Source of the DNA: Vulcanimicrobiota bacterium
Lineage (GTDB): Bacteria; Vulcanimicrobiota; Vulcanimicrobiia; Vulcanimicrobiales; Vulcanimicrobiaceae
NCBI GenBank assembly: GCA_027452165.1
Contig: DAIDGX010000024.1
Span: 124,001 to 188,000 of the forward strand
DNA length: 64,000 bases
Direction of reading: 5' to 3'
The notes under the pieces were generated by a model. That model worked only from the letters and a program-made list of their open reading frames with translations. It searched no databases and was not told where the DNA came from. This document shows positions 18,271 through 27,302 of the stretch, piece by piece (position 1 is the stretch's first letter; each line of letters opens with the position of its first letter). The translations under genes and the position numbers were made by a program.

Positions 18271-19059
18271 TCAGTTTTCGCGCAGAAACGCGCGGAGTTT
18301 CTCGAGTGCTCTTGCCTGAAGGCGCGAGACGTGCATCTGCGAGACGTTGAGACGCTTGGCGATCTCGGTTTGCGAGATCGCTTCGTAGAAACGTAGATAG
18401 ACGATCACGCGCTCGCGTCCGTTTAAGACGTGGAGCGCGCGCTCGATGTTGGCGCGATCTTCGAGCAGGTCCAGTTCGGGATCGGCGCTGCCGATCGTTT
18501 CTGCCAACGTCTGCGCTTTTTTCTCGCCTTCGCCCGCAACCTCGGCGTCGAGCGAGAGCACGTTGTAGGCACCGCCGAGCTCCTGTGCCTCCAAGATCTC
18601 TTCCTCGCTCGCACCCAAGCGTTCGGCGAGTTCGGCCACGGTCGGGGAGCGGCCGAGTTCGACCGCGAGCTTTTCGCTCGTGCGATTGACCGCGAGGTTG
18701 AGTTCCTGCAGGCGGCGCGGCACCTTCACCGCCCACCCCTTGTCGCGGAAATAGCGCTTGATCTCGCCGACGATCGTAGGCGTCGCATACGTGGTGAACT
18801 CGACACCGCGCTCGAGATCGAAGCGATCGATCGCCTTGATCAAGCCGAGCGTGCCGACCTGCACGAGATCTTCGAGCGGTTCGCCGCGATTACCGAACTT
18901 GAGCGCGAGAAAACGGACCAGGTTCAAATGCGCGACGACGAGTTCGCTGCGCAGGTCGTCGTGCTCCGCGCCGCCGCTTTCGCGTGTTTGCGCGAGGCGC
19001 GCAAAAAGATCACGCGTGCGCTCCCGCTCGGAGCGTACGCCGGTGTCGCGATCGGTCAT
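18271..19059 (-). CDS. RNA polymerase sigma factor, SigB/SigF family
   Basis: A 262-residue group 3 sigma-70 factor with regions 2, 3 and 4. Region 2: NLVRFLALKFGNRGEPLEDLVQVGTLGLIKAIDRFD, then FTTYATPTIVGEIKRYFRDK, the classical SigB/SigF/SpoIIAC phrase. Region 3 has a SPTVAELAERLG segment. Region 4 ends with an HTH, ISQTEIAKRLNVSQMHVSRLQARAL. It follows rsbV and rsbW exactly as in spoIIA-type operons, and its ATG comes directly after the rsbW stop. Activity is therefore expected to be set by partner switching: RsbW holds the sigma factor until RsbV captures RsbW. The regulon is probably general stress. Confidence 0.95.
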   Translation of the reverse strand: MTDRDTGVRSERERTRDLFARLAQTRESGGAEHDDLRSELVVAHLNLVRFLALKFGNRGEPLEDLVQVGTLGLIKAIDRFDLERGVEFTTYATPTIVGEIKRYFRDKGWAVKVPRRLQELNLAVNRTSEKLAVELGRSPTVAELAERLGASEEEILEAQELGGAYNVLSLDAEVAGEGEKKAQTLAETIGSADPELDLLEDRANIERALHVLNGRERVIVYLRFYEAISQTEIAKRLNVSQMHVSRLQARALEKLRAFLREN

Positions 19060-19488
19060 CTACGCGGAGAGCCGCTTGTGCATGACGAGACGCGTCCCCG
19101 CTTCGGGATGCACGTCATACGTCACGTCGTCCATCAGCGAACGAATCAAAAAGACGCCGAGGCCGCCGACGCGCTCTTCGTCGAGCTCGCGCGAACGAAT
19201 CGCCTCCGCACGCGTGCCAAGGCCGTAGTCGCGCACGCTGACGCGCAAGCCGTCGGAAAGCGCCTCGCACGTGATCTCGATCGTCTCGCTACCCTGCGCG
19301 TGCTGGATCGCATTCGTGCACGCCTCGGCAACCGCCAACTTCACGTCTTCGATCTCGTCGATCGAAAACTGTAGCCGGCTCGCGACGGCCGCGACCGAGA
19401 GCCGCGCGAGCGCCACCCATTCGGCCTTGCACGGCACGCGCAGTTCGACGACGTCCGCGCCGGCAGATTCCCGTAGCGGTTGATTCAC
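19060..19488 (-). CDS. rsbW: Anti-sigma factor serine kinase (RsbW/SpoIIAB-like)
   Basis: About 142 residues with a GHKL-type ATPase fold. It binds the downstream sigma factor and phosphorylates the RsbV-like antagonist. Motifs seen: the N-box ...DVKLAVAEACTNAIQHA, the D-x-G motif in VRDYGLGTR, and the G-box GGLGVFLIRSLMDDV. The frame extends far upstream inside rsbV, but the real start is the GTG at 19488, which overlaps the rsbV stop as GTGA. No other start gives a coherent RsbW N-terminus. Homologues include SpoIIAB, RsbW and RsbT. Confidence 0.92.
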   Translation of the reverse strand: MNQPLRESAGADVVELRVPCKAEWVALARLSVAAVASRLQFSIDEIEDVKLAVAEACTNAIQHAQGSETIEITCEALSDGLRVSVRDYGLGTRAEAIRSRELDEERVGGLGVFLIRSLMDDVTYDVHPEAGTRLVMHKRLSA

Positions 19489-19841
19489 ACGAGCGCCTTC
19501 ATCGCGGCATCCTCGCTTTCGAAGATCCCAAAGATCTTCACCAGACCCGTGATGTCGAATATTTTGCGAATCTGCGGGTTCGTGCAGACAAGGTTGACCG
19601 AACCGCCGTGTTCGCGCACGCGCTTGAGCCCGCCAATCAACACGCCGAGCCCCGTCGAGTCGATATAGCGCACGTTTTCGAGGTTGATCACGAGGTTGTA
19701 CACGCCGCGGTCGATCAGTTCGCCGATTGCATCTTTGACCTTGGGCGAGGTGTACACATCGATCTCGCCGCCGAGATCGACCACGTAACATTCGCCTTGC
19801 GCCTCGCGCACGCTTACCTTGATGTCCACCGTTCTCTTCAC
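19485..19841 (-). CDS. rsbV: Anti-sigma factor antagonist, STAS domain (RsbV/SpoIIAA-like)
   Basis: 118 residues, a single STAS domain. The phospho-acceptor serine is in IDSTGLGVL (Ser62). The core strands GEIDVYTSPKVKDAI and GSVNLVCTNPQIRKIFDITGL are typical. When dephosphorylated it binds RsbW and frees the sigma factor. It starts two bases after the YtxH stop and overlaps rsbW by four bases. No PP2C phosphatase gene for reactivating it is present in the window, so the input module must lie elsewhere. Confidence 0.95.
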   Translation of the reverse strand: MKRTVDIKVSVREAQGECYVVDLGGEIDVYTSPKVKDAIGELIDRGVYNLVINLENVRYIDSTGLGVLIGGLKRVREHGGSVNLVCTNPQIRKIFDITGLVKIFGIFESEDAAMKALV

Positions 19842-19843
19842 TC

Positions 19844-20182
19844 CTATGCGTCGGCCTTGCGTTCAAGCTGCTCGCGCAGCGTGTCCGCCGTTCGCGTTCC
19901 TTCGTCAACAGCCGCGTCGAAATTGGCGCGTGCGCTCTCCACGATCTGTTTTCCGCGCTCGTACAACTCCGCGGCATTGCCTTGCCATCCGGCAGCGACG
20001 TCGGTGACGCGCCCGCGCAGATCGCCTGAGGCGTCCATCGCTAGGTTACCCGCTTCGCGCGCCTTTCCAACCAGCAGGTCGCGCGCATCCTCTTGCGAGA
20101 GGAGCGCCGCCACGGCGCCGCCGACGATCGCGCCGACCAGGAAACCGGCGAGAAATCCGCCGCCACGATGCTCTTCGTTCAT
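19844..20182 (-). CDS. YtxH-like general stress protein
   Basis: 112 residues. A Gly-rich membrane or membrane-associated segment lies at residues 8-28 (GGGFLAGFLVGAIVGGAVAALL). The rest is an amphipathic helical stretch rich in Ala, Glu, Arg and Lys, as in the YtxH family of general stress proteins. It sits between the DUF948 gene and rsbV, in a likely stress operon. Bacillus YtxH is part of the SigB regulon, so the context agrees with a general-stress function. The molecular role is unknown. Confidence 0.75.
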   Translation of the reverse strand: MNEEHRGGGFLAGFLVGAIVGGAVAALLSQEDARDLLVGKAREAGNLAMDASGDLRGRVTDVAAGWQGNAAELYERGKQIVESARANFDAAVDEGTRTADTLREQLERKADA

Positions 20183-20194
20183 GGTCGTTCGCTC

Positions 20195-20614
20195 CTACTG
20201 CTCATCCGATGCGTTCTTTCCCGTGAAGATGCGCCGTAAACCCGCGCTCACCCCGGCAATCGTCGCGCCGATGTTTACGATCGCGGGCGCAACCGACTCC
20301 TTTGCGAGATTCGCGGTCTGCGACACCGCGCCGGCCACGTCCTCGAGCGACGACACCACGCTCCCGAGCTTCGCGAGCGTTTGGTCGGCTGTATTGGCGA
20401 TGCCGCCGACATGCTCGAGGGTCGTCGCGATCGGTCCGCCGACGCTTGCGATCTGTTTGTCCACCTCGTCGAGCGTCTTGTTGACACGTCCGAGCGTCTT
20501 TGCAAGCGCGATCATCCCGATCATCATGCCGATGCCGAACAGGAAGATCCCGATGCCGACGCCCAGGGCAACGGCGACGACGAGCCAGCTACTCCAATCC
20601 ATCTCTGCGATCAC
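20195..20614 (-). CDS. DUF948-like membrane-anchored helical protein
   Basis: 139 residues. One N-terminal membrane helix (WLVVAVALGVGIGIFLFGIGMMIGMIAL) is followed by a long low-complexity helix with a chemoreceptor-like heptad pattern (VNKTLDEVDKQIASVGGPIATTLEHVGGIANTAD...). This matches DUF948 proteins, which in Bacillus (YtxG) sit next to YtxH. The start is the GTG at 20614, overlapping the cysteine desulfurase stop as GTGA and preceded by AAAGGTG; an ATG at 20602 is the alternative. It is co-transcribed with the YtxH-like gene. Confidence 0.72.
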   Translation of the reverse strand: MIAEMDWSSWLVVAVALGVGIGIFLFGIGMMIGMIALAKTLGRVNKTLDEVDKQIASVGGPIATTLEHVGGIANTADQTLAKLGSVVSSLEDVAGAVSQTANLAKESVAPAIVNIGATIAGVSAGLRRIFTGKNASDEQ

Positions 20615-21765
20615 ACTTCACCTTTCGTTCGTACCTCTGCGGTTATACGCGGCAAAAGCGCAAGTACCCGGTCGATCTCACCCGGTGTGGTCGCATCACC
20701 GAGCGAGAAGCGGATCGTGCCCCGGTGCCAGCGGGGATCGATGCCGAGCGCGGCGATCACGTGGCTCGGCTCGAGCGCGCCCGAGGTGCATGCGCTCCCT
20801 GCCGAGACGGCGACGCCCGCAAGATCGAGTCGCATCAAAAGCGTCTCGGAGTCGATCCCGGCAAACGACAGGTTGCAGTTGTTGGGAAGGCGAGGCGCGC
20901 CGGCTCCGTTCACGCGCACCTCTCCCACCGACGCAACGATCCCGGCCTCGAGGCGGTCGCGCAGCGTTCCGATACGGACGGCACGCTCTGCCTGGCCCGC
21001 AACGGCGAGCTCGAGCGCCCGCGCAAGACCCACGATCCCGGCCAGATTCTCGGTGCCGGCACGCCGCCCGAACTCTTGCCCCCCGCCGTGAACCAACGGC
21101 CCGAGAGGCGTTCCGTCGCGGACGTAGAGGACGCCCGTACCCTTGGGCCCCGAGAACTTATGCCCGGAAAGAGCAAGGAGATCGACGCCGAGTTCCGTGG
21201 GGCGTAGCGGTAGCCACCCAGCCGCCTGGACCGCGTCGGTGTGCACGATCGCCCCGCGATCGCGCGCGCGGGCCGCAAGGCGGGCGACCGGCTGCACCAC
21301 GCCGATCTCGTTGTTCGCAAGCATGATGCTCGCGAGAACCGTATCCGGACGCAGCGCGGCTTCGAATGCGGCGGGATCGACGAGGCCGCGTTCGTCAACC
21401 GGGACAAGCGTCACCTCGAAGCCCTCGTCGCGCAGCGCGTCGAGCGCATGGAGCACCGCGTGATGCTCGATCGCGCTTGCGACCACGTGCCTGCCCCGGC
21501 TGCGCGCGGCGCGTGCGGCGCCGAGCAGCGCATGCGTGTCGGCCTCGGAGCCGCTTCCAACGAAGGTGATCTCCCTGCGATGGACGCCCAAGGCAGCGGC
21601 CACCCGGTCGCGCGCGTCATCCAAGGCGGCGCGGGCCGCGCGCCCCTCCGCGTGCAGCGAGCTCGGATTGAATCCACCCGCGCTCAGAAAGGGCAGCATC
21701 GCCTCGAGCGCCTCGGGGCGAAGCGGCGTGGTTGCGGCATAGTCCAGATAGATGCGGTCGTGCAT
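20611..21765 (-). CDS. Cysteine desulfurase (NifS/IscS type, PLP-dependent)
   Basis: 384 residues, fold-type I aminotransferase. It removes sulfur from L-cysteine for Fe-S clusters or tRNA thiolation. Seen: YLDYAATTP at the N-terminus, GSGSEADTHAL, the PLP lysine in LSGHKFSGPKG, the GGGQEFGRRAGTEN signature, and the active-site Cys in AGSACTSG. The short group I-type active-site loop resembles NifS/IscS. No iscU, mnmA or tRNA-modification gene follows; instead it heads the DUF948-YtxH-rsbV-rsbW-sigma operon. Hence its partner is unknown. Confidence 0.95.
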   Translation of the reverse strand: MHDRIYLDYAATTPLRPEALEAMLPFLSAGGFNPSSLHAEGRAARAALDDARDRVAAALGVHRREITFVGSGSEADTHALLGAARAARSRGRHVVASAIEHHAVLHALDALRDEGFEVTLVPVDERGLVDPAAFEAALRPDTVLASIMLANNEIGVVQPVARLAARARDRGAIVHTDAVQAAGWLPLRPTELGVDLLALSGHKFSGPKGTGVLYVRDGTPLGPLVHGGGQEFGRRAGTENLAGIVGLARALELAVAGQAERAVRIGTLRDRLEAGIVASVGEVRVNGAGAPRLPNNCNLSFAGIDSETLLMRLDLAGVAVSAGSACTSGALEPSHVIAALGIDPRWHRGTIRFSLGDATTPGEIDRVLALLPRITAEVRTKGEV

Positions 21766-21841
21766 GGTATCTCAGTGCGTTCTCAGCACGCACTTCTACG
21801 ATACCTGCGTGCGAAGCTCCATTGCACACTCCGAGAAGTAG
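21764..21841 (+). other. Possible 25-codon ORF / small RNA upstream of an orphan terminator
   Basis: The plus strand between the cysteine desulfurase start and the terminator at 21852 has an ATG at 21764 followed by 24 codons and a TAG at 21839-21841. No Shine-Dalgarno is seen. The same stretch folds: GGTATC (21766-21771) with GATACC (21800-21805), enclosing AGTGCGT (21774-21780) with ACGCACT (21788-21794). This suits a structured small RNA at least as well as a peptide. I could not place a promoter; it would lie inside the cysteine desulfurase gene. Confidence 0.25.
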
Positions 21842-21851
21842 CAACGGGAAC

Positions 21852-21885
21852 ATGGTCCGGGCTTGTAGGCCCGGACCATTTTTTT
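21852..21885 (+). terminator. Strong intrinsic terminator, plus strand, with no known gene before it
   Basis: ATGGTCCGGGC (21852-21862) pairs perfectly with GCCCGGACCAT (21869-21879) over 11 bp, with a 6-base loop and an unbroken T-run (21879-21885). The T-run fixes the orientation as plus strand. Both flanking genes are on the minus strand, so a short plus-strand transcript must end here. Confidence 0.85.
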
Positions 21886-21894
21886 CGCTCGCGC

Positions 21895-22533
21895 TTACCA
21901 GAAGAGCTGATTCGGTTGGTGCGGCTTCACCCAGACGATCAAATCCCAGATGCTCGGCAATTCGAAGATCGTCACCACGTCGGACGCGTTCGGCACGCGG
22001 CCGAGGCGCACGAGCGTTTTCGCGGAAGGATCGCTGAGGCTGCCGCCGCTCTTCACGAAATCACGGTTCCATACCCATTGATCGTAGATCATCTTTCCGC
22101 TCTTTGGATCGCGCGCGACGTAATGAACGTGCCCATTGAATTCAAACCATCGGCACGGGTTTATTCCCCAGAGGTTGGGCCGGCCGCGCGAGATGGCGCG
22201 GGGAACCGAAAAATCCGCACCGAGCAGATTGCCGTCCACGTCGTAAAAGAGTTGACTCGGACGTGTCGGCTCCGACGTCCAGCGATCGTTCGCGTAGCTG
22301 ATCGCTCCGGTGTCGTCGGGCGCAGTGTAGCGCACGTAGCCGGCTGCGAGCGCATCGCGGACATGCGCAAAGCGCGACGTAAGGTTCGCCGTCGCCTGCG
22401 CGACGAACGCGGATTCGTCCGGGGTGAGCGGCCCGCGACAGGTGGGCGTTTGATCGGCCCGCGCCGGCGAATTCAATGCGACGATGCCCAACAACATCGT
22501 AAGCGCCGCGGCGGCCACCCGTCGTCTCTTCAC
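21895..22533 (-). CDS. Secreted hypothetical protein
   Basis: About 212 residues. The GTG at 22533 is chosen because GGAGG lies 7 bases upstream and it begins a signal peptide (KRRRVAAAALTMLLGIVALNSPARA). The mature domain is a single globular module with two Cys residues (PTCRG and NPCRW), a YDVDGNLLGADFSVPR segment and Trp-rich strands (DRWTSEPTRP, YDQWVWNRDF). No catalytic motif is recognised. It follows the redoxin gene by 20 bases. Paired with a thiol-redox protein, its two cysteines could be a disulfide substrate, but that is guesswork. Confidence 0.7.
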   Translation of the reverse strand: MKRRRVAAAALTMLLGIVALNSPARADQTPTCRGPLTPDESAFVAQATANLTSRFAHVRDALAAGYVRYTAPDDTGAISYANDRWTSEPTRPSQLFYDVDGNLLGADFSVPRAISRGRPNLWGINPCRWFEFNGHVHYVARDPKSGKMIYDQWVWNRDFVKSGGSLSDPSAKTLVRLGRVPNASDVVTIFELPSIWDLIVWVKPHQPNQLFW

Positions 22534-22553
22534 ACCATTCCCTCCTGTCAGCT

Positions 22554-23618
22554 CTAGCGCGCTTGCGTTCCGGGAACCTCGCACGATTCGAATGCGACGT
22601 CGTAGATACCGACCTCACCTGATTCGGGAAGCAACCGTAACTCGTGATGACCGAACGCTCGGTTATCGATGATGTCGTATGCGCGCGCCGTATCGACCTG
22701 CACGTACGAGTTTCCCTTGGCGTCGTAGCGAACGTCGGGACCGGCATCGGCTTTGGGAACCGGCGATCCGTCTTGCATGACGTCGACGCGCGCACCACCG
22801 CCCCCATGAGGAGCCATCACCACCATCACCTGGATCGCATGGTAGCGCAAACTGAACGTGTCGATTCCGCCGTCGGCAATCACCGCGTCACGCGAGCGTT
22901 GCCACATGCCGCTCAAATACACCACGCCATCTACATGGTTTCCGGGATCGTGATAGTTGTGCTCGATGAATTGATTCTGAAAGTCGGAGCTGCCCGGAAT
23001 GCGTTCGTCACCGATCAAGATTTCGTTCGTTCGCGGATAGCAGACCGCGCCCGGTTTGTCATAGCTATCCTGCGGAAGAAGCGGCATGGGGGGTGGCATC
23101 GAAAGCGCCGGATGCAGACGATGCAACAAGGCTTGGATGTGCAGTTCGGTCGCTTGATAGTTGCCCTCGCCAACATCCTCGTACACAAGGTGTCCGTTGG
23201 GATCGAAAAGCATTTCGGTCGGCCAGGCGCGCGCGCCAAAGCGCTGCCACAGGGTGTGATGTCCATCGACGGCAACCGGCCACGTGACATCCAATCGCTT
23301 CACCGCCGCTGCGACGTTTGCCGGCACCGCCGAGATGCCGAACTCCGGCGTCTGCACACCGACGATCTCCAAGCCGTCGCTTGCGTAGCGCTTGTTCCAC
23401 GCGCGCAGATACGGCAACGTGCGCAAGCAATTGATGCACGTGTACTCCCAGACGTCAACCAGCACGACTTTGCCTTTGAGATCGCCCGCGTGCACGGCCG
23501 GGCCGTTGAGCCAGGCCGTCGCGCCGGCAAACGATGGCAGACGATCGCCCGGCGCAAGCGCGCAGAGCGTCGCGATAGCCGTAGCGGCAAGCGCGCTGCG
23601 TAGCAGTGTAGCTCTCAT
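22554..23618 (-). CDS. Exported redoxin/thioredoxin-like protein with DipZ-type C-terminal domain
   Basis: 354 residues with a signal peptide. Residues about 30-170 form a TlpA/redoxin thioredoxin fold with the CxxC motif in EYTCINCLRTLPYLR and the phrase GVQTPEFGISAV. The cis-Pro region is FGARAWPTEMLFDPNG. Residues about 200-350 form a beta-rich domain (GVVYLSGMWQRSRD..., QVDTARAYDIIDNRAFGHHELRL) as found after the thioredoxin fold in DipZ-like proteins. It acts in the periplasm, probably as a thiol oxidoreductase. The membrane part of DipZ/CcdA is absent. It is co-transcribed with the secreted protein downstream. Confidence 0.85.
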   Translation of the reverse strand: MRATLLRSALAATAIATLCALAPGDRLPSFAGATAWLNGPAVHAGDLKGKVVLVDVWEYTCINCLRTLPYLRAWNKRYASDGLEIVGVQTPEFGISAVPANVAAAVKRLDVTWPVAVDGHHTLWQRFGARAWPTEMLFDPNGHLVYEDVGEGNYQATELHIQALLHRLHPALSMPPPMPLLPQDSYDKPGAVCYPRTNEILIGDERIPGSSDFQNQFIEHNYHDPGNHVDGVVYLSGMWQRSRDAVIADGGIDTFSLRYHAIQVMVVMAPHGGGGARVDVMQDGSPVPKADAGPDVRYDAKGNSYVQVDTARAYDIIDNRAFGHHELRLLPESGEVGIYDVAFESCEVPGTQAR

Positions 23619-23674
23619 CTTCGCCCCCTGTAGGAGGGAACGACAAGGCCCCGGCCGCTGTGACGGTTTGCGGC

Positions 23675-24922
23675 CTAGCGGTCGTTCTCGCCGGGATCGT
23701 AGTACCGGCGCCCGCGTAGGTTCTCGGGGAGGTTCTCTTGCTTGGTTGCATAGTCGTCGTGCGCGTAATGGTACCCGCGACCGTACCCGAGCTCTTTCAT
23801 GAGTCCGGTCGGAGCATTGCGCAGATGGAGCGGAACCGGTTCGTTGCGCGTATCGGCCACGTCGCGCATCGCCGCGCTGTACGCGCGGCCCACGCTGTTG
23901 CTCTTGGGCGCCTTCGCGAGATAGAGCGTGGCGTGCGCAAGCGGATAGAAGCCCTCCGGCATTCCGATGAAATGCACCGCAGATTGGGCGCCGATCGCCA
24001 CGCTGATTCCGTGCGGATCGGCCAGGCCGACGTCTTCGGAGGCGAGGATCACGAGACGGCGCGCGATGAAGAGCGGTTCTTCGCCTCCGTCGAGCATGCG
24101 CGCGAGCCAGTAGATCGCAGCGTCTGGATCGCTCGCGCGAATGCTCTTGATGAACGCGCTGATCGTGTCGTAATGCCCTTCGCCGCCTTTGTCGTAGGTG
24201 GAGCCGCGTTTCTGCAACGCCTCCATCACAAGTCGCCGGTCGATCGTACGGCGCCCATCGATCTCGGGTGCCGCGTCGGCGGCAAACTCGAGCGCCGAGA
24301 GCGCGAAGCGCGCGTCGCCGTTCGCATAGCCGATCAGCGTGGTGCGCGCATCGGGTTCGAGCTGAACGTGCATGCCGCCGAGTCCGCGCTGCGGATCGGC
24401 GAGCGCGCGATCGACAAGCACACCGATCTCCTCGTCATCGAGCGCCGTCAGCACGAAGACGCGCGCCCGAGAGAGTAACGCCGAGTTCACTTCGAACGAT
24501 GGATTTTCGGTCGTCGCGCCGATCAACGTCACCGTCCCGTCCTCGACGTAGGGCAAGATCGCGTCCTGCTGCCCCTTGTTGAAGCGATGGATCTCGTCGA
24601 TGAAGAGCACGGTGCGGCCGCCGACACGCGTACGTCCTTGCGCTTCGCCGACGACGCGGCGCAGATCCGCGACGCCCGCGCTCACCGCCGAAAGCTTTTC
24701 AAAGTGCGCGCCGGTGGAGCGTGCGATGATCTCGGCGAGCGTGGTCTTCCCCGTGCCGGGCGGCCCCCATAGGATCATCGATGGAATGCGATCGCTCGCG
24801 ATCGCACGACGCAGCGCCCGGCCCTCACCCACGATCGCTCCTTGCCCCACGTACTCCTCGAGCGAACGCGGGCGCATGCGCGCCGCCAGCGGTGCTTGGC
24901 CTTCGCCGAAGAGCGAATCCAT
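23675..24922 (-). CDS. rarA: Replication-associated recombination protein A (RarA/MgsA AAA ATPase)
   Basis: 415 residues, clamp-loader-related AAA+ ATPase acting at stalled replication forks. Walker A is GPPGTGKT (about residues 53-60), Walker [16 protein letters not shown], sensor 1 [20 protein letters not shown]. The C-terminal part holds the family tetramerisation region ([34 protein letters not shown]). The length is that of bacterial RarA. It is the last gene of the long minus-strand run, seven bases after the LptA-like gene. Confidence 0.96.
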   Translation of the reverse strand: MDSLFGEGQAPLAARMRPRSLEEYVGQGAIVGEGRALRRAIASDRIPSMILWGPPGTGKTTLAEIIARSTGAHFEKLSAVSAGVADLRRVVGEAQGRTRVGGRTVLFIDEIHRFNKGQQDAILPYVEDGTVTLIGATTENPSFEVNSALLSRARVFVLTALDDEEIGVLVDRALADPQRGLGGMHVQLEPDARTTLIGYANGDARFALSALEFAADAAPEIDGRRTIDRRLVMEALQKRGSTYDKGGEGHYDTISAFIKSIRASDPDAAIYWLARMLDGGEEPLFIARRLVILASEDVGLADPHGISVAIGAQSAVHFIGMPEGFYPLAHATLYLAKAPKSNSVGRAYSAAMRDVADTRNEPVPLHLRNAPTGLMKELGYGRGYHYAHDDYATKQENLPENLRGRRYYDPGENDR

Positions 24923-24929
24923 CGTCGCT

Positions 24930-25625
24930 TTACGGAGCGTGCGACGGCGCTGGTGCTGGTTTGTGGCGCTCGAGCGGGTTTGGAATGTGAATCGGGCGCG
25001 GCGTTGCGAAGTGCGGATTGAGTTCGCTTGGGAACTGCATCGTCACGTTGCCTTCGGCGTGCGCTTGCCCGGTGATGGTGTTGTAGAGCACGTGATCGGC
25101 TGTCATCGTGCGATCTCCTTGCACGATGTGCACGTGCCCGGTGAGATCGAGCTCGTGCGTGACATCGTGAAGCACGCCCTTGTCGGCATCGACGATCGTA
25201 TCGGCTTGGACGTAGTGCACGTTGCCGGTTGCCGTATAGACTTTGGCGCTTCCGTCGATCTGTACTTTGTCCGCGGTCAGCGTTGCCGGTCCACGCGAAC
25301 GCGATCCTTTGGCGCTCGCGATGCCCGAGAAATTCCCCTCTGCATCGTGCATCACGACATGGCCATACAGGTAGATCAGCTTTGTTTTATAGTTGCCGTC
25401 GGCACGATCGGCGACGATGTCGCCGCCCTCACGGGTCATGTGGACTTTCTTCGGCGCGCTGAAGTCACCGCTCTTGAAATTTGCGTCGAGCGGCGAAGTC
25501 ATCACCGTCCACACGCCGATTTTGTACGATCCGCCACCGGTCGAGGCCGGCGACGAGGGCGAGGGCACCGGCGACGCACCGAGCAGCGCGGCCGCAACGA
25601 GCACCGCGAAAACCGAACGAATCAT
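24930..25625 (-). CDS. lptA: LptA/OstA-like periplasmic protein
   Basis: 231 residues with a signal peptide (RSVFAVLVAAALLGASP). The mature domain has repeating beta-strands of the OstA/LptA jellyroll: AKGSRSRGPATLTADKVQID, TATGNVHYVQADTIVDADKGVL, and LTGHVHIVQGDRTMTADHVLYN. LptA bridges the periplasm in LPS export, so this supports an LPS-bearing diderm. No lptBCFG genes are in the window. The start ATG overlaps the tsaC-like stop as ATGA. The C-terminus is Pro/His-rich. LptC or another OstA-fold protein remains possible. Confidence 0.75.
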   Translation of the reverse strand: MIRSVFAVLVAAALLGASPVPSPSSPASTGGGSYKIGVWTVMTSPLDANFKSGDFSAPKKVHMTREGGDIVADRADGNYKTKLIYLYGHVVMHDAEGNFSGIASAKGSRSRGPATLTADKVQIDGSAKVYTATGNVHYVQADTIVDADKGVLHDVTHELDLTGHVHIVQGDRTMTADHVLYNTITGQAHAEGNVTMQFPSELNPHFATPRPIHIPNPLERHKPAPAPSHAP

Positions 25626-26269
25626 GATTGCGAACGTACCTTGACGTTACGCCGATCGACGGATCCGAGCGCCGCCGTCAAACGATCGTAACCGAGCATG
25701 CCTTCGCGAACGAGGCGAGGAATCGAGCCGCTTACATCCACGATGGTCGATTCGCGGTCGTAGCGGGTAGGCCCGTTGCGGATCACGAGATCCGCGGGGG
25801 GCAGCACATCAACGTCATCACCGCCGGCATATCGCGGACCACCGGGCGGGTTCGCCGTCAGCGCGGCGAGCGGTCCGCAGCGCTCCAAAATCGCACGCGA
25901 AAGTTCGTCGTCGGGAACACGCATGCCGATCGTGCGCTCTCCCGCCGCGAACTCGTCGCTCACGAAGTGGGGTTTGCGTACGATCGCGATCAGTGGCCCC
26001 GGCATCAAGCGTTTTGCCACGAGGAGCGCGAGCGGATTGCCCGCGGCGTACTCCAAAAACTCGACCGTTGAAGCTACGTGCAGCGCGAGCGGTTTGTCGT
26101 CGGGACGGCGCTTGCCGTGATAAATCGCATCGATCGCTTCCGAGCAGTACGGATCGCAACCGATCTGGTAGCTCGTGTCGCTCGGAAAGACGATCGTTCC
26201 GCCGGCAAGCACAACGCTCGCCGCCGCCTCGAGAATGTCCTCGAGGCGGGCGACACGAGCATCGAGCAT
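25622..26269 (-). CDS. tsaC: L-threonylcarbamoyladenylate synthase (TsaC/YrdC family)
   Basis: About 215 residues, one YrdC domain. It makes threonylcarbamoyl-AMP for t6A37 modification of ANN-decoding tRNAs. Motifs: GGTIVFPSDTSYQIGCDP, the KRRPDDKPLALHV block that holds substrate, GPLIAIVRKP, and TIGMRVPDD. There is no Sua5-type C-terminal domain. I start it at the ATG at 26269, four bases after the mreB stop; the frame runs back to 26332 inside mreB. TsaB/D/E are not present here. Confidence 0.88.
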   Translation of the reverse strand: MLDARVARLEDILEAAASVVLAGGTIVFPSDTSYQIGCDPYCSEAIDAIYHGKRRPDDKPLALHVASTVEFLEYAAGNPLALLVAKRLMPGPLIAIVRKPHFVSDEFAAGERTIGMRVPDDELSRAILERCGPLAALTANPPGGPRYAGGDDVDVLPPADLVIRNGPTRYDRESTIVDVSGSIPRLVREGMLGYDRLTAALGSVDRRNVKVRSQS

Positions 26270-26273
26270 CGTT

Positions 26274-27263
<990 letters not shown>

Positions 27264-27302
27264 CTACGATGTGCTAATGAAGCGGGGTGGTGTTAAAACG
27301 TA

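Noticed and set aside
19608-21326. 572-codon plus-strand frame over the rsbV-YtxH-DUF948-desulfurase region
   Set aside because: Antisense to well-supported genes; amino-acid composition typical of shadow frames.
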